Below are positions 52,658 to 61,486 of a DNA stretch of 64,000 bases, piece by piece. Positions within the stretch are counted from its first letter, which is position 1. Each line of letters starts with the position of its first letter. The translations under genes and the position numbers were made by a program. Origin of the DNA: CAVTWD01 sp963738325 (lineage in GTDB: Bacteria > Actinomycetota > Acidimicrobiia > Acidimicrobiales > Ilumatobacteraceae). The DNA lies in contig CAVTWD010000001.1 of NCBI GenBank assembly GCA_963738325.1, positions 124,001-188,000 on the forward strand, read 5' to 3'. The notes under the pieces were generated by a model that made no database searches, was not told where the DNA came from, and saw only the letters and a list, made by a program, of their open reading frames with translations.

Positions 52658-53527
52658 CTACACGAACCTCCTCACGAAGTCGAGTGCGGTGTCCGCGACT
52701 TCTTGCCAGCCGTGGTCGATGGTGAGCGAGTGACCACGACCCTTGATCTCCACGATCTCGGTGACGCCGGGGTTCTGCTTCTCGCGCTTGTAGGAGGCGT
52801 TGGCGATGGCCCAGGGGACCGTGTGGTCGAGCTCGCCGGAGATGATGAGCTGGGGACCGCGCTCCGGGTTCTTGGTGTTGACCTTGGCCTCGGTCCATGG
52901 GTTGAGGTTGGCCGCGGCCGCTTGGAACAGGGGCTCGCCGGATCCCGGAACCGCGAACTCCTCGTAGAGCGCCTTGGCTTCGTCTTCACTCACGGCGTTG
53001 GTGAACGCGTAGTGGAACTGGTCGAAGGTGAGCGGTACGGCTCGGTGGCGGTTGGCGGGGTTCTTCAGCACCGGTGATCCCGACCGCAACGCGGAGATGG
53101 GGAGCGGGAGCACACCGCGGAACGGCGCTGGGTCGATGGCGACGGATACCGCGGCGAGGCCGCGGCCAGCAAGGATCTGCGTCAGGAGACCGCCGAAGCT
53201 GTGCCCGACGATGGCGGGCTTGCGCTCGAGCAGGCGGATGATCACCTCGTAGTGGTCGGCGATGTCGCCGATGGACTTGCGTGCGAACAACTCAGGGTGC
53301 GCTCTCGCCTCCGCTACGGTGTCGGGGTCGTCGGGCCAACCTGGGCTCAAGGCGCAGTAGCCGGCCGCCTCGAAGCGCTCGGCCCATCGATCCCAGCTCG
53401 CCGGCAGCAGCCAGAGCCCATGGACGAACACCACGGGGGCCTTGCCGGAGCTGTTCGCCCGTGCCACTTGGGCCCGTTCCTCGGTGGTCACGGTGCGATC
53501 ATCGGGCGATGCAGTTCTCTTGGCCAT
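52658..53527 (-). CDS. Alpha/beta-hydrolase
   Basis: 289-aa hydrolase. VVFVHGLWLLPASWDRWAER (oxyanion region), nucleophile elbow AIVGHSFGGLLTQILAGRGL with Ser (GHSFGG), acid in LIISGELDHTVPWAIANASY and terminal His in IVEIKGRGHSLTIDHGWQEV. Start ATG 53527 (MAKRTASPDD) has a GGGGTGAG ribosome-binding site; the frame extends upstream without coding character. Substrate unknown; near-neighbours give no clue. Confidence 0.87.
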   Translation of the reverse strand: MAKRTASPDDRTVTTEERAQVARANSSGKAPVVFVHGLWLLPASWDRWAERFEAAGYCALSPGWPDDPDTVAEARAHPELFARKSIGDIADHYEVIIRLLERKPAIVGHSFGGLLTQILAGRGLAAVSVAIDPAPFRGVLPLPISALRSGSPVLKNPANRHRAVPLTFDQFHYAFTNAVSEDEAKALYEEFAVPGSGEPLFQAAAANLNPWTEAKVNTKNPERGPQLIISGELDHTVPWAIANASYKREKQNPGVTEIVEIKGRGHSLTIDHGWQEVADTALDFVRRFV

Positions 53528-53769
53528 GAGCTCACCCCTTTCGACGCGGGAGGGCAGCCTCTCCCATCGACGGCGACATTTGCAGGGCTCGCGACCTCGA
53601 CGGTGTGCTCGTCGACTCCGAGCGGGTGTGGGACCGACCTCGTGCACGAGTTGTTCACCGGCCGTTCCGGTGGGAGACAGCGAACGGGCCGCTCACCGTC
53701 ATCGACCCTGGTCAGGATGGTGTTCATGCCGAGTGCTTCGAGCCTCGGGCCGCCGGGAGTCGCCGGGTG

Positions 53770-54176
53770 ATGGGGTTCCTGGCCCTGGCGTTGCTGGGGA
53801 TGGCGGGACTTATCGGTGCGGTGGCCCCGTTTGTCGTCGCCGCGACCGAGCGGCAGCCCTGGCCACGACGCGTGCGTGCCATGCCAGCCGCGTACGACGC
53901 GGAACTCATGACACCCACCGCCGGAGTCGTCAGCCTGATCGAGGCGACGATCACCGCGCTCGACCGGCAGAGGGCGTCCATCGCCTCGTCCTCCACAGCA
54001 GGGCCTGGGGACCCGGGGAGCTGGCGCTCGGCGGCGTCACCGCCAGCGCCGATGAGCGCCGCCTCAGGCATTGGATGGCCGAGGCCATCCCCGTCCTGGT
54101 CGCTCACCACCACGATGACACCGTCCAGGTCCACGGTCCGACGGGCGTGGTCGAAGGACGCATCATCGGCGGGTAG
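53770..54176 (+). pseudogene. Possible small membrane/unknown protein, frameshifted
   Basis: From ATG 53770 the frame gives GFLALALLGMAGLIGAVAPF (a likely helix), then AELMTPTAGVVSLIEATITA. After a frame change near 53975 another frame reads VHRLVLHSRAWGPGELALGG, RLRHWMAEAIPVLVAHHHDD and TVQVHGPTGVVEGRIIGG to TAG 54176. The two segments could be one gene or two partial ones. I do not recognise a family. The surrounding 1.5 kb (53.5-55 kb) is generally broken up. Confidence 0.35.
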
Positions 54177-54322
54177 TCGCACCGACCCGCCTGTTCCTCT
54201 GACCAGACCTCAGCGGCGAGCTGCGGCGCGGGCAGAGCATCATCAGCCCGCTCGGCTGACTCCGACGATTCACGGGTGGAGCCTGGGCGACGTTGTCGTG
54301 AGCGCAGGCTCGGTCGTCGTAG

Positions 54323-54920
54323 TCAGCTGCGAATCTCGCCGATGGGCCGTCGCGTGCGGCTGACCCAGCTCGGTTTCGTCTGCCGCTTGGAGAGGAGCCG
54401 TTGCCAGGTGAGCACCCCTACGCCCGCTACGAGGAGTCCAGGCAGAGAGAACGCACCGATCATCGGGCCCGTCCCTGTTGAGATGAGCTGAGCGCCCCGC
54501 CAGCACGGACGCCGCCGTCACAAGGCCGTCGACGAGCCGGTCGACGGCGTGGTAGGCGTCGTGGATCCGGAAGTCGACGCCCACATCTCCCATCCCGGAT
54601 CTGTTCGAGGATCGCCTGCAACTCGTCCGGCAGTCCGGCCACGAAGTGGTCCCAGCTGCGAACAGATCGGCCGATCTGGCCGGCAATGCGCCTCGGGTCG
54701 AATCGCTCGGCCATCATCCGACGGACAGAAGGCTCGAGGAGGTCGGTGACCCGCACCTCCGTGCCGACACCTCTGCCGAGCCCTTGGAGCCTGAGGAGGA
54801 CTCGGGACAGCAGCGCGAGATCGGCGGGGAGCACGAGCCTGTGCAGGCCCAACGTCCCGTACCCGCGAACGGTCGTCAGGCGACGGAGCAGGCGGCTGTT
54901 CGTCGAGGGCGGCGCCGTCG
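54323..54920 (-). pseudogene. C-terminal fragment of an AarF/UbiB-type protein
   Basis: About 200 residues in three frames resemble the tail of ABC1/UbiB kinases: LHRLVLPADLALLSRVLLRL, EPSVRRMMAERFDPRRIAGQ, SWDHFVAGLPDELQAILEQI; then, after a change near 54590, VDFRIHDAYHAVDRLVDGLV TAASVLAG; then, after another near 54505, AQLISTGTGPMIGAFSLPGL and LVAGVGVLTWQRLL ending GEIRS at TGA 54325-54323. The kinase core of about 350 residues is absent; upstream is the zinc-finger gene. A truncated and frameshifted remnant. Confidence 0.6.
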
Positions 54921-54928
54921 CCCAGCGC

Positions 54929-55219
54929 TCAAGGATGGGCGAACGACCGTGCGCCGTCGACGAGGAACATGAGGTCCTCGATGTAGCAGTACCACCAATC
55001 CTCACCCGGTTCGTAGGACTGGATGATCGGGTGGTGCCGAGAGTTGAAGTGGCCTGTGGCGTGCCGATGCGGAGAGTTGTCGCAGCAGCCGACGTGGCCG
55101 CACGACATGCACATGCGCAAGTGCACCCACCAGCCCCCGAAGCGCAGGCATTCTTCGCAGCCGTCGCCGCTGGGCGTGACGTCCGCGACCTGGTCGAGGT
55201 GATGGCACGATTCGGTCAT
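54929..55219 (-). CDS. UBP-type zinc-finger protein
   Basis: 96-aa protein that is almost entirely a ubiquitin-specific-protease-type zinc finger. Ligands: ESCHHLDQVADVTPSGDGCE, CLRFGGWWVHLRMCMSCGHV and GCCDNSPHRHATGHFNSRHH, then PIIQSYEPGEDWWYCYIEDL. In eukaryotes this fold binds the C-terminal Gly-Gly of ubiquitin; bacterial versions are common in actinomycetes with unknown ligand. Start ATG 55219. Reads toward an AarF fragment; may have been co-transcribed with it. Confidence 0.88.
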   Translation of the reverse strand: MTESCHHLDQVADVTPSGDGCEECLRFGGWWVHLRMCMSCGHVGCCDNSPHRHATGHFNSRHHPIIQSYEPGEDWWYCYIEDLMFLVDGARSFAHP

Positions 55220-55359
55220 CGCGTACCCCTGTCTAGCCTGTCGAGTCCGTCATTGTGCTCACGGGTTGCCCCATCCTCCGACCCTCAGGCGGCGCGGTGG
55301 CTCCCTGACCGGCACGAGTTGCCACCCTCGACGCTTCTTTCGGGCGAGTGTCACGCTCG

Positions 55360-56565
55360 TCAGGTTGCCCGCAGGGCATCCGTGGGTGCGAGGCGGGCCG
55401 CGCGCGACGCCGGGTAGACGCCGGCCACGGCGCCGACCGCCGTGGCGGCGAGGAAGCTGGCAACGACAGCCAGGAGGGGCAGCGCGACCTGCCACCCTTG
55501 GTGGCCCGCCCACCCGACGGTGATGACGGCGCCGGCGGCTACACCGAGGAGGCCCCCCATGGCCGCGAGGAGCATGGACTCGACGAGGAACTGGGAGGCG
55601 ACCTGGCGTCGTGTGGCGCCGAGGGCGCGGCGCAGCCCGATCTCGGGCCGGCGTTCGAGGACGGCGATGACCATCACGTTGGCGATGCCGAGCCCGCCCA
55701 CAAGGAGGGCAACGGCTCCGAGGCCGATGAGCAGCGTGGTGAGTGCACTGTCGGCTGCGGCGCGCGCGGCGAGGGCATCGGAGGGTCGGCTCACGCTGAT
55801 GTGGCCGGGGTCGGCCGGGTTCGCGGTGCGAGCGATGACGGACTGGACCGCGGTCGTGTCAGCAGGGTCCGTGCGCACATAGACGGTCACGATCGAAGCG
55901 GTGCCGCCCGGACCGATCAGTTCGGCGGCGACCGGGAAGCCGATGAGCGCGGTCCGGTCGAGTTCGGACGCGAGCCCCACGGGCCGCAGGATGCCGGCGA
56001 CGGTGAACCGCTCTTCTCCGATGGTGATCAACGTCGGTGCGACGTCCATGTCGATGCCGAGTTGGATGGCGGCGTCGTGGCCCAGCACGGCGACCGGGTA
56101 CCGGTCGGGGACGCTGTCGAGGAAGCGTCCCCGTTCGAGCTGCGCGCCAACCGTCTCGAGGAGGTCGGGCTGCGCGGCGAGCACACTGAGCCCGCCCGTG
56201 TCGACCGCGGGGATGAGGTCGCTGCGTCGCACGCTCTCGGGTTGACCGTCGACGGTGACGCTCCCGATCGCGGAGGCGTCCTGGATGGGGCCGATGGGTC
56301 TGATCATGGCCGGCGCCGAGGCCGGGATCGCGGAGGGGTCGGTCTCGAAGCCGCGGGCGGGTGAAACGGTCAGCAGGTTGGTTCCGAGCGCGTCGATGCG
56401 GGCGAGCAGCTCGGCGCGAGAGGACTCGGAGACGCCGACGACGGCCATCATGGCGGCGATGCCGATCGCGACCCCTAGGATCGACAGTGCGGCGCGCAGT
56501 GGCCGCCCCGCGATGCCTTGGACGGCTACGGATCCGAGGTCACGGGGTGAGAGGCGGTTATTCAC
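55360..56565 (-). CDS. MacB-type ABC transporter permease
   Basis: 401-aa permease with N-terminal helix (LRAALSILGVAIGIAAMMAV), a MacB periplasmic-core-like domain (about residues 45-265: VPDRYPVAVLGHDAAIQLGI, GEERFTVAGILRPVG) and an FtsX C-terminal domain with three helices (TTLLIGLGAVALLVGGLGIA, NVMVIAVLERRPEIGLRRAL, AATAVGAVAGVYPASRAARL). The ERRPEIGLRRALGATRRQV motif couples to the ATPase. Start GTG 56565 overlaps the ATPase stop by 8 nt. Part of a four-gene export operon. Confidence 0.92.
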   Translation of the reverse strand: MNNRLSPRDLGSVAVQGIAGRPLRAALSILGVAIGIAAMMAVVGVSESSRAELLARIDALGTNLLTVSPARGFETDPSAIPASAPAMIRPIGPIQDASAIGSVTVDGQPESVRRSDLIPAVDTGGLSVLAAQPDLLETVGAQLERGRFLDSVPDRYPVAVLGHDAAIQLGIDMDVAPTLITIGEERFTVAGILRPVGLASELDRTALIGFPVAAELIGPGGTASIVTVYVRTDPADTTAVQSVIARTANPADPGHISVSRPSDALAARAAADSALTTLLIGLGAVALLVGGLGIANVMVIAVLERRPEIGLRRALGATRRQVASQFLVESMLLAAMGGLLGVAAGAVITVGWAGHQGWQVALPLLAVVASFLAATAVGAVAGVYPASRAARLAPTDALRAT

Positions 56566-57250
56566 GTCGGGCGCCGTCGTTGGTGATCCGACCGTCGCGC
56601 ACTTCGACGTGGCGGGGGACTGACTCTGCGATCTGACGGTCGTGGGTGACGATGACGACGGCCGTTCCGTCACGCTGGAGTTCCCTGAGGAGGTCCAGCA
56701 CGACTTGGCCCGAGACGCTGTCGAGATTCCCGGTCGGCTCGTCTGCCAGCACCAGGGTGGGTTGCCCGACAATCGCTCGTGCAACCGCGACGCGTTGTTG
56801 CTCGCCGCCGGAGAGTGCGCCCGGGCGGTGGCGAGCCCGGTGGGCGAGGCCGACGCGCTCGAGCGCGTTGGTGGCGCGGGCGCGCCGAGCCCTCGCGGGG
56901 ATTCCTCGATAGAGAAGTGCCGTGGCCACGTTGTCGAGGGCGTCGAGGCCGTCGAGTAGGTGGAACTGTTGGAAGACGAAGCCGATGTGGGCGGCGCGGT
57001 GGGCTGACACGTCGCGATCGGTGAGGCGTGTCAGGTCGGCGCCTTCGAGGCGAACCGTGCCGGAGCTCGGTCGGTCGAGCGTGCCCATGACGTGGAGCAG
57101 GGTGGACTTTCCTGAGCCCGACGGGCCGATGACGGCGAGCAGCTCACCCCGCTCGACCTGGAGCGACACCGCGCAAAGGGCCTCGACGGGGGGAGCGCCC
57201 GGGTACGTCTTGTTCACGTGGTTGAGTTCGATCACGGGCGAGCGGCTCAA
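56558..57250 (-). CDS. ABC transporter ATP-binding protein (MacB/LolD type)
   Basis: 230-aa ATPase. Walker A VIGPSGSGKSTLLHVMGTLD, Q-loop FVFQQFHLLDGLDALDN, signature GALSGGEQQRVAVARAIVG, Walker B PTLVLADEPTGNLDSVSGQV and H-loop VVIVTHDRQIAESVP. ATG 57250 overlaps the stop of the adaptor gene (ATGA); its own stop overlaps the permease start. Powers the FtsX-like permease; substrate unknown, possibly peptides, antibiotics or lipids. Confidence 0.95.
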   Translation of the reverse strand: MSRSPVIELNHVNKTYPGAPPVEALCAVSLQVERGELLAVIGPSGSGKSTLLHVMGTLDRPSSGTVRLEGADLTRLTDRDVSAHRAAHIGFVFQQFHLLDGLDALDNVATALLYRGIPARARRARATNALERVGLAHRARHRPGALSGGEQQRVAVARAIVGQPTLVLADEPTGNLDSVSGQVVLDLLRELQRDGTAVVIVTHDRQIAESVPRHVEVRDGRITNDGARRE

Positions 57251-58305
57251 CGGGCGACCACCACGACCGTCCCGGCGGTCACGGCGCCATTCGTGATCTC
57301 GACGAGCCCTGACGCGAACAGGCCGGTGGTCACGGCCACGATGGCGTTGGACCCGCTCCGAGGCACGACCTCGACGCCGTACCCTCCCTCGGCCAGGGCG
57401 AGCAACGCGGTGATCGGTACCGCGAGAACGTTGGTCCGTGAGTCGGTGACGAGTTCGATCTGAACGGGTTGCTGGTCGAGGGAACCTGCTGCGGCGGGAT
57501 CGTCGAGTGCGACGGTGAGCAGAACGGTCGGTCGCGCGTCGGGGCCGCTGTTGGCCGCCACGGTGGCGACGGTGCCGAGGGAGGCGATCGTGCCGCGTGT
57601 GCGAACGCCGCCAGGCAGATCGACCGTCACCGCCGAGCCCGCTCGGACACCCAGCTGGCGGGCGGCGTCGAGGTTGGCTTGGACGACCCTCGTCGTCGTG
57701 GTCGCGGCGTAGGGCGCCTCACCTGGTTGCGTGGGAGCACCGACGGCGGCCGAAGCCGTGCCGACGCGTATCGGTGCCGGCAGGAACACGACGTCGCCGT
57801 CCTCGACGACACCGGTGGCGCGCTCTCCCAGACTTATTTGCCAGCGCCGGACCGCGGCGCGTGCGGCCGCGCTGAAGTGGCGGTCCACTGTCACGCCGCT
57901 CCCGAACCCGAGGGCCCCCAGGTTCCGTTCGAGTTGGGCGACGTCATCGCCGTCGGTCATGCCGACACCTAGCGGGCGCCACGCGCCGATGGCGCCGAGC
58001 AGCAGCATCACCGGGCGCCCGTCGACCGCCGCGACGGCCTGGCCTGGCTCGACGAGGGATCCTTCCGCCGGCAGCCAGGTGCACGTGCCCGTGCGCCGCA
58101 CGATCACCGGCGGCGAGGGCGCGAAGCCCAGGGTGGCGTCGATCAGCTGGGTGGCGGTGAGGTTGGTGCGTTTGACGGTTGCCGTCGCGACGTTCGAGTC
58201 CGCGGCAGGTGCCGGCTGGTCGGGTCGGCTCCCGTTGATGGCGAACGCCGTGCCCCCACCGATGAGCGCGAGAATGAGCACCGCGACGGGGGCGCGCCCG
58301 CTCAT
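57247..58305 (-). CDS. Periplasmic adaptor / peptidoglycan-binding protein of MacA type
   Basis: 352-aa exported protein: N-terminal helix (VAVLILALIGGGTAFAINGS), a barrel/lipoyl-like part (LVEPGQAVAAVDGRPVMLLL), a peptidoglycan-binding-1 insert (DVAQLERNLGALGFGSGVTV, AARAAVRRWQISLGERATGV) and a C-terminal adaptor half (VLAVPITALLALAEGGYGVE). Such adaptors accompany MacB-type permeases in actinobacteria. Start ATG 58305 is preferred because it overlaps the lipoprotein stop (ATGA); an ATG at 58356 would overlap the upstream gene by 55 nt. Confidence 0.88.
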   Translation of the reverse strand: MSGRAPVAVLILALIGGGTAFAINGSRPDQPAPAADSNVATATVKRTNLTATQLIDATLGFAPSPPVIVRRTGTCTWLPAEGSLVEPGQAVAAVDGRPVMLLLGAIGAWRPLGVGMTDGDDVAQLERNLGALGFGSGVTVDRHFSAAARAAVRRWQISLGERATGVVEDGDVVFLPAPIRVGTASAAVGAPTQPGEAPYAATTTTRVVQANLDAARQLGVRAGSAVTVDLPGGVRTRGTIASLGTVATVAANSGPDARPTVLLTVALDDPAAAGSLDQQPVQIELVTDSRTNVLAVPITALLALAEGGYGVEVVPRSGSNAIVAVTTGLFASGLVEITNGAVTAGTVVVVAR

Positions 58306-58880
58306 GGCGGGCCGGTGCCGTCGTCTGCTACGCCCGCGGGCAGCCGAGTGCGACATGTCGCGTCCGCGGTGTGGAACTCGGGATCGTAGCGTCCGACGCG
58401 ACTCGAGATACCCGGGACGTCACCGAGCGACAGGTGCCCGTCGCTCGGGTCAGGGTCGAGCATCGGGATCTGGTGGTCGCGCATGCAGCGGGCGTAGTTG
58501 GTGAGGCCCTGGAGGCGATCCGGTGTCAGTTGGTCATGAGCGTTGCGTTCTTTCATGTCGATGATGGGTTGGATGAAGTGCCGGCAGGCGGCGTCGGCCC
58601 GCTGGAACGAGGGGGCTCTGATGTCCCCGTCGTATTGCAGCGACAGCCCACTGTGACCGGGACGCTGGACCGGATCGGGGTAGTCGGTCACCCCGTGGTC
58701 CCGCATGCAATGTGCGTAATCGACGACGGCTTGGTTCCCGTCGATGGTTGTGCTCGCGGTTGCGCCGTTCGATCGGCCCGCGGCGGTGGCGATGCGGGCC
58801 TGGGAACCGCTGGAGCACGCCGCGGACGCGGATGCGGCGAGGAGAGCGAGACCGGCGAGGGCGGTTCGTGGGGATCGCAT
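58302..58880 (-). CDS. Lipoprotein with paired CMRxH motifs, unknown function
   Basis: 192-aa exported protein with a lipoprotein signal (ALAGLALLAASASAACSSGS, lipobox SAAC). The mature part has two related segments: VDYAHCMRDHGVTDYPDP and LTNYARCMRDHQIPMLDPDP, each with Cys-Met-Arg-Asp-His. A further DAACRH and DATCRT occur, so four Cys may form two disulfides. First gene of the MacA-MacB-like operon and adjacent to the divergent two-component system; might be a sensor or substrate-binding component. Start ATG 58880. Confidence 0.82.
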   Translation of the reverse strand: MRSPRTALAGLALLAASASAACSSGSQARIATAAGRSNGATASTTIDGNQAVVDYAHCMRDHGVTDYPDPVQRPGHSGLSLQYDGDIRAPSFQRADAACRHFIQPIIDMKERNAHDQLTPDRLQGLTNYARCMRDHQIPMLDPDPSDGHLSLGDVPGISSRVGRYDPEFHTADATCRTRLPAGVADDGTGPP

Positions 58881-58901
58881 GAAGAATTCGTACCGACTGA
58901 C

Positions 58902-58944
58902 CTGTCACCACACGGTCAGCAAAGAAGTGACACGGAGGTGACAG
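58902..58944. promoter_or_regulatory. GTGACA repeat operator between export operon and two-component system
   Basis: Three copies of GTGACA within 41 bp in the 85-nt divergent region: one inverted at 58903-58908 (TGTCAC) and two direct at 58927-58932 and 58938-58943, 11 bp apart. Outer copies form a perfect 8-bp inverted repeat CTGTCACC / GGTGACAG. Direct hexamers with 11-bp spacing are typical OmpR/PhoB-family sites; the natural candidate is the response regulator encoded just downstream. Confidence 0.6.
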
Positions 58945-58965
58945 CACGACTGGCACGATGGCGTC

Positions 58966-59616
58966 GTGCGCGTGCTGGTCGCCGAGGACGAGGACGTCTT
59001 GGCGGAGACCATCGCCCGCGGTCTGCGCTGGGAGGGCATGGCTGTGGATGTGGCTCTCGACGGCGCCGTCGCCCTCGACAAGGCTGCCATCACGCCCTAT
59101 GACGTGATTGTTCTGGATCGTGACTTGCCCGTCATCCACGGCGACGAGGTGTGCCGCCGTCTGGCCGAGGAGCCGGCGCGCATCCTGATGCTCACCGCGG
59201 CGCGGTCGGTCCCCGACCGCATCGCAGGACTGGCCATGGGCGCCGACGACTATCTCCCCAAGCCGTTCGCGTTCGGTGAGCTCGTTGCCCGGGTGAGGGC
59301 GCTGGCCCGTCGCGTCGGTGCACCGTCCCCGCCGTTGCTGGTGGCTGGCGAGGTCGTCGTCGATCCGGGCCGACGCCTCGCTACCCGCAACGGGCAACGG
59401 CTGGCGTTGGCGCGCAAGGAGTTGGCGGTTCTCGAGATCCTCATGGCCGCCGAGGGGGCGGTCGTGTCCGCCGAGGAGTTGCTGGAGCGGGCGTGGGACG
59501 ACCAGGTGGACCCCTTCACCGGGGTCGTCCGCATGACCATGATGAAGCTGCGGCGCAAGCTCGGCGACCCTCCCATCATCGAGACGGTCGTCGGGGAGGG
59601 TTACCGCATCTCATGA
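58966..59616 (+). CDS. OmpR/PhoB-family response regulator
   Basis: 216-aa regulator. Receiver domain residues 1-118: RVLVAEDEDVLAETIARGLR with acidic pair, phospho-Asp in DVIVLDRDLPVIHGDEVCRR, ILMLTAARSVPDRIAGLAMG (Thr) and DDYLPKPFAFGELVARVRAL (Lys). DNA-binding winged helix residues about 130-216: LARKELAVLEILMAAEGAVV, VVRMTMMKLRRKLGDPPIIE, TVVGEGYRIS. Start GTG 58966. Probably controls the divergent MacAB-like operon and itself through GTGACA sites. Overlaps the kinase start by 4 nt (ATGA). Confidence 0.95.
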   Translation: MRVLVAEDEDVLAETIARGLRWEGMAVDVALDGAVALDKAAITPYDVIVLDRDLPVIHGDEVCRRLAEEPARILMLTAARSVPDRIAGLAMGADDYLPKPFAFGELVARVRALARRVGAPSPPLLVAGEVVVDPGRRLATRNGQRLALARKELAVLEILMAAEGAVVSAEELLERAWDDQVDPFTGVVRMTMMKLRRKLGDPPIIETVVGEGYRIS

Positions 59617-60914
59617 CGGTCCGGATCAAGCTGGCCCTGCTCTACGGGATCATGTTCCTCGCGGGTGCGGTCGCACTCGTTGGCCTGAGCTACCAACTCG
59701 TGGCCCGCAATCTGCCGGAGCGCACGGTGGTCGCCGCGTCCGGCAACGACGTCGTGTTGCGCGCGGGCAAGCTGTTGAAGGCCCCCGACCTGTCGCCCTC
59801 GGACCGGGCTGTGCTGAGCCAGATCGCGGCGCTCCAGCCAGACAAGGCCCTCGCCGTCGCCAAGAGTGGGGCGGGCGATTTGTCGCCGGCCACGGCGCGA
59901 GCCCTGCTCTCGTCGCTTCCCACGGAGGTCCGTGGCGCCGCTCTGCATCAACTCCTCCTGCAGTCCTCGATCGCCCTCGGTGTGCTAGCCGTGGTCTCTT
60001 TCGTCGTCGGTTGGTTCGTGGCCGGACGGGTGTTGCGGCCTCTCGCTCGCATCACCGACACCGCCCGGCGACTGTCGGCTTCCAACCTCGATGAGCGCAT
60101 CGATCTTCACGGACCCGACGACGAGCTCACCCGCCTGGCGGCCACGTTCGACGCGATGCTCGACCGGCTCGCCGTCGGCTTCGAGGGGCAGCGCCGCTTC
60201 GTCGCCAACGCCTCCCACGAGCTGCGCACGCCGCTGACGATCATGGCCGCGGAGCTGGACGTCACCCTGGCCCGGCGCGACGCTTCTGTCGCCGAACTGC
60301 GCCAGATGGGAGCGACCGTGAGGTCCGCCGTCGGGCGCAGCGACCGGCTCATCACCAGCCTGCTCGCCCTCGCCCGCGTCGAACAGGGTCTGGAGGTCGT
60401 GGAGCCGACCGATCTTGGCGCGGTTGCCGTCGAGGCGCTCGAACGGCGAGAGGCCGAGTTGACCACGGCGGGTCTGGAGGTGCGCACCCAGCTCGAGCCG
60501 GCGGTGGTGGTTGGCGACCCAGGGCTCCTCGACCGTCTCGTCGACAACCTGCTGGACAACGCCATCCGCTACAACATCGCGAACGGATGGGTCGAAATCA
60601 CCACTGCGACGGCGGACGACAGCGTTCGGCTCCAGGTCGCTTCGAGCGGTGCACGCCTGGCTCCGGACGCGGTCGACGGTCTCTTCACACCGTTTCGGCG
60701 ACTCGACGCGCGGACGGGCAGCCAGCGCGGTTTCGGCCTCGGCCTGTCGATCGTGCAGGCCATCGCCCACGCTCACCGCGGATCGGCGTCCGCCGAAGCC
60801 CTCGACTCCGGTGGACTACAGGTGACCGTGCGCCTGGCCCGCAGCACTGAGCCCGCAGCCGCTCACTACACGTTGAAGCGGCACGTGCAGCCTTGCTGCG
60901 AAATTTGGCTCTGA
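59613..60914 (+). CDS. Sensor histidine kinase of the two-component system
   Basis: 433-aa membrane kinase. Helix 1 LALLYGIMFLAGAVALVGLS, outside loop of about 95 residues, helix 2 SIALGVLAVVSFVVGWFVAG, HAMP (RVLRPLARITDTARRLSASN), HisKA with RRFVANASHELRTPLTIMAA (phospho-His), HATPase with LVDNLLDNAIRYNIANGWVE (N box), GARLAPDAVDGLFTPF and QRGFGLGLSIVQAIAHAHRG (G box). Start ATG 59613. The last 16 residues (TLKRHVQPCCEIWL) are unlike the family and abut the integrase remnant, so the true end may have been replaced. Confidence 0.93.
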   Translation: MTVRIKLALLYGIMFLAGAVALVGLSYQLVARNLPERTVVAASGNDVVLRAGKLLKAPDLSPSDRAVLSQIAALQPDKALAVAKSGAGDLSPATARALLSSLPTEVRGAALHQLLLQSSIALGVLAVVSFVVGWFVAGRVLRPLARITDTARRLSASNLDERIDLHGPDDELTRLAATFDAMLDRLAVGFEGQRRFVANASHELRTPLTIMAAELDVTLARRDASVAELRQMGATVRSAVGRSDRLITSLLALARVEQGLEVVEPTDLGAVAVEALERREAELTTAGLEVRTQLEPAVVVGDPGLLDRLVDNLLDNAIRYNIANGWVEITTATADDSVRLQVASSGARLAPDAVDGLFTPFRRLDARTGSQRGFGLGLSIVQAIAHAHRGSASAEALDSGGLQVTVRLARSTEPAAAHYTLKRHVQPCCEIWL

Positions 60915-60927
60915 CCTGGTGCGACGT

Positions 60928-61150
60928 CTAGCGCAGGGCGGGAGAAGTCCGCGAAGAGTCCGCGGTTGGTCGGAAGACCCGCCCGGTCGCGTCGCGTACG
61001 CGCTCCTCCTCGCCGGGCCAGAGGTGCCCGTAAACGTCCAGGGTGACGCGGGCGGACTTGTGCCCGACTGTCAGTTGGACCTGCTTCACGCGGCATCCCG
61101 CGTTGATCAAGGCGCTGGCGGATGTGCGCGGGGTGCGCGCACCGGCACGA
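60928..61150 (-). pseudogene. Tyrosine recombinase/integrase, C-terminal remnant
   Basis: In one frame: TSASALINAGCRVKQVQLTV then GHKSARVTLDVYGHLWPGEE, ERVRDATGRVF, to TAG 60930-60928. This is the end of a phage-type integrase: the GH-x-R and the catalytic Tyr in DVYGHL are present, as is the TSASALI of the HDLRHTSAS box, but the first Arg side is lost (frame ends in ARTPRTSAS). Everything upstream is missing. The stop lies 14 nt from the kinase gene end. Confidence 0.75.
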
Positions 61151-61486
61151 TGCTCACGCTCGATCGCCCGGCTTCTTGATCTGCGTCTCGCCGGTGCCGA
61201 GGGCGGCGCAGCGCACCTCATCATGGCGCGGGCATCGCGATGAAGGTCGTCGAGGTGTCCGCCGAAGGCTGCGGCCCGTTTCACCGACGGAGCGCCGAGT
61301 TGACACTCTCGATCCCGACAACACTCGTGGGGGTGCCGAGGTCCCGGTCATCGGGATTGTCCTCCTCATTTCCACCCCCGGTCGTCCAGCGGGTAGCATC
61401 GCTGTCGGTCATCGCAAGTGGTGAAGGTCCCTGGACCCCGGTCCGCTGCTACCTCCGGTGAGAACTCCGATGGAGGGACGGTCGTC

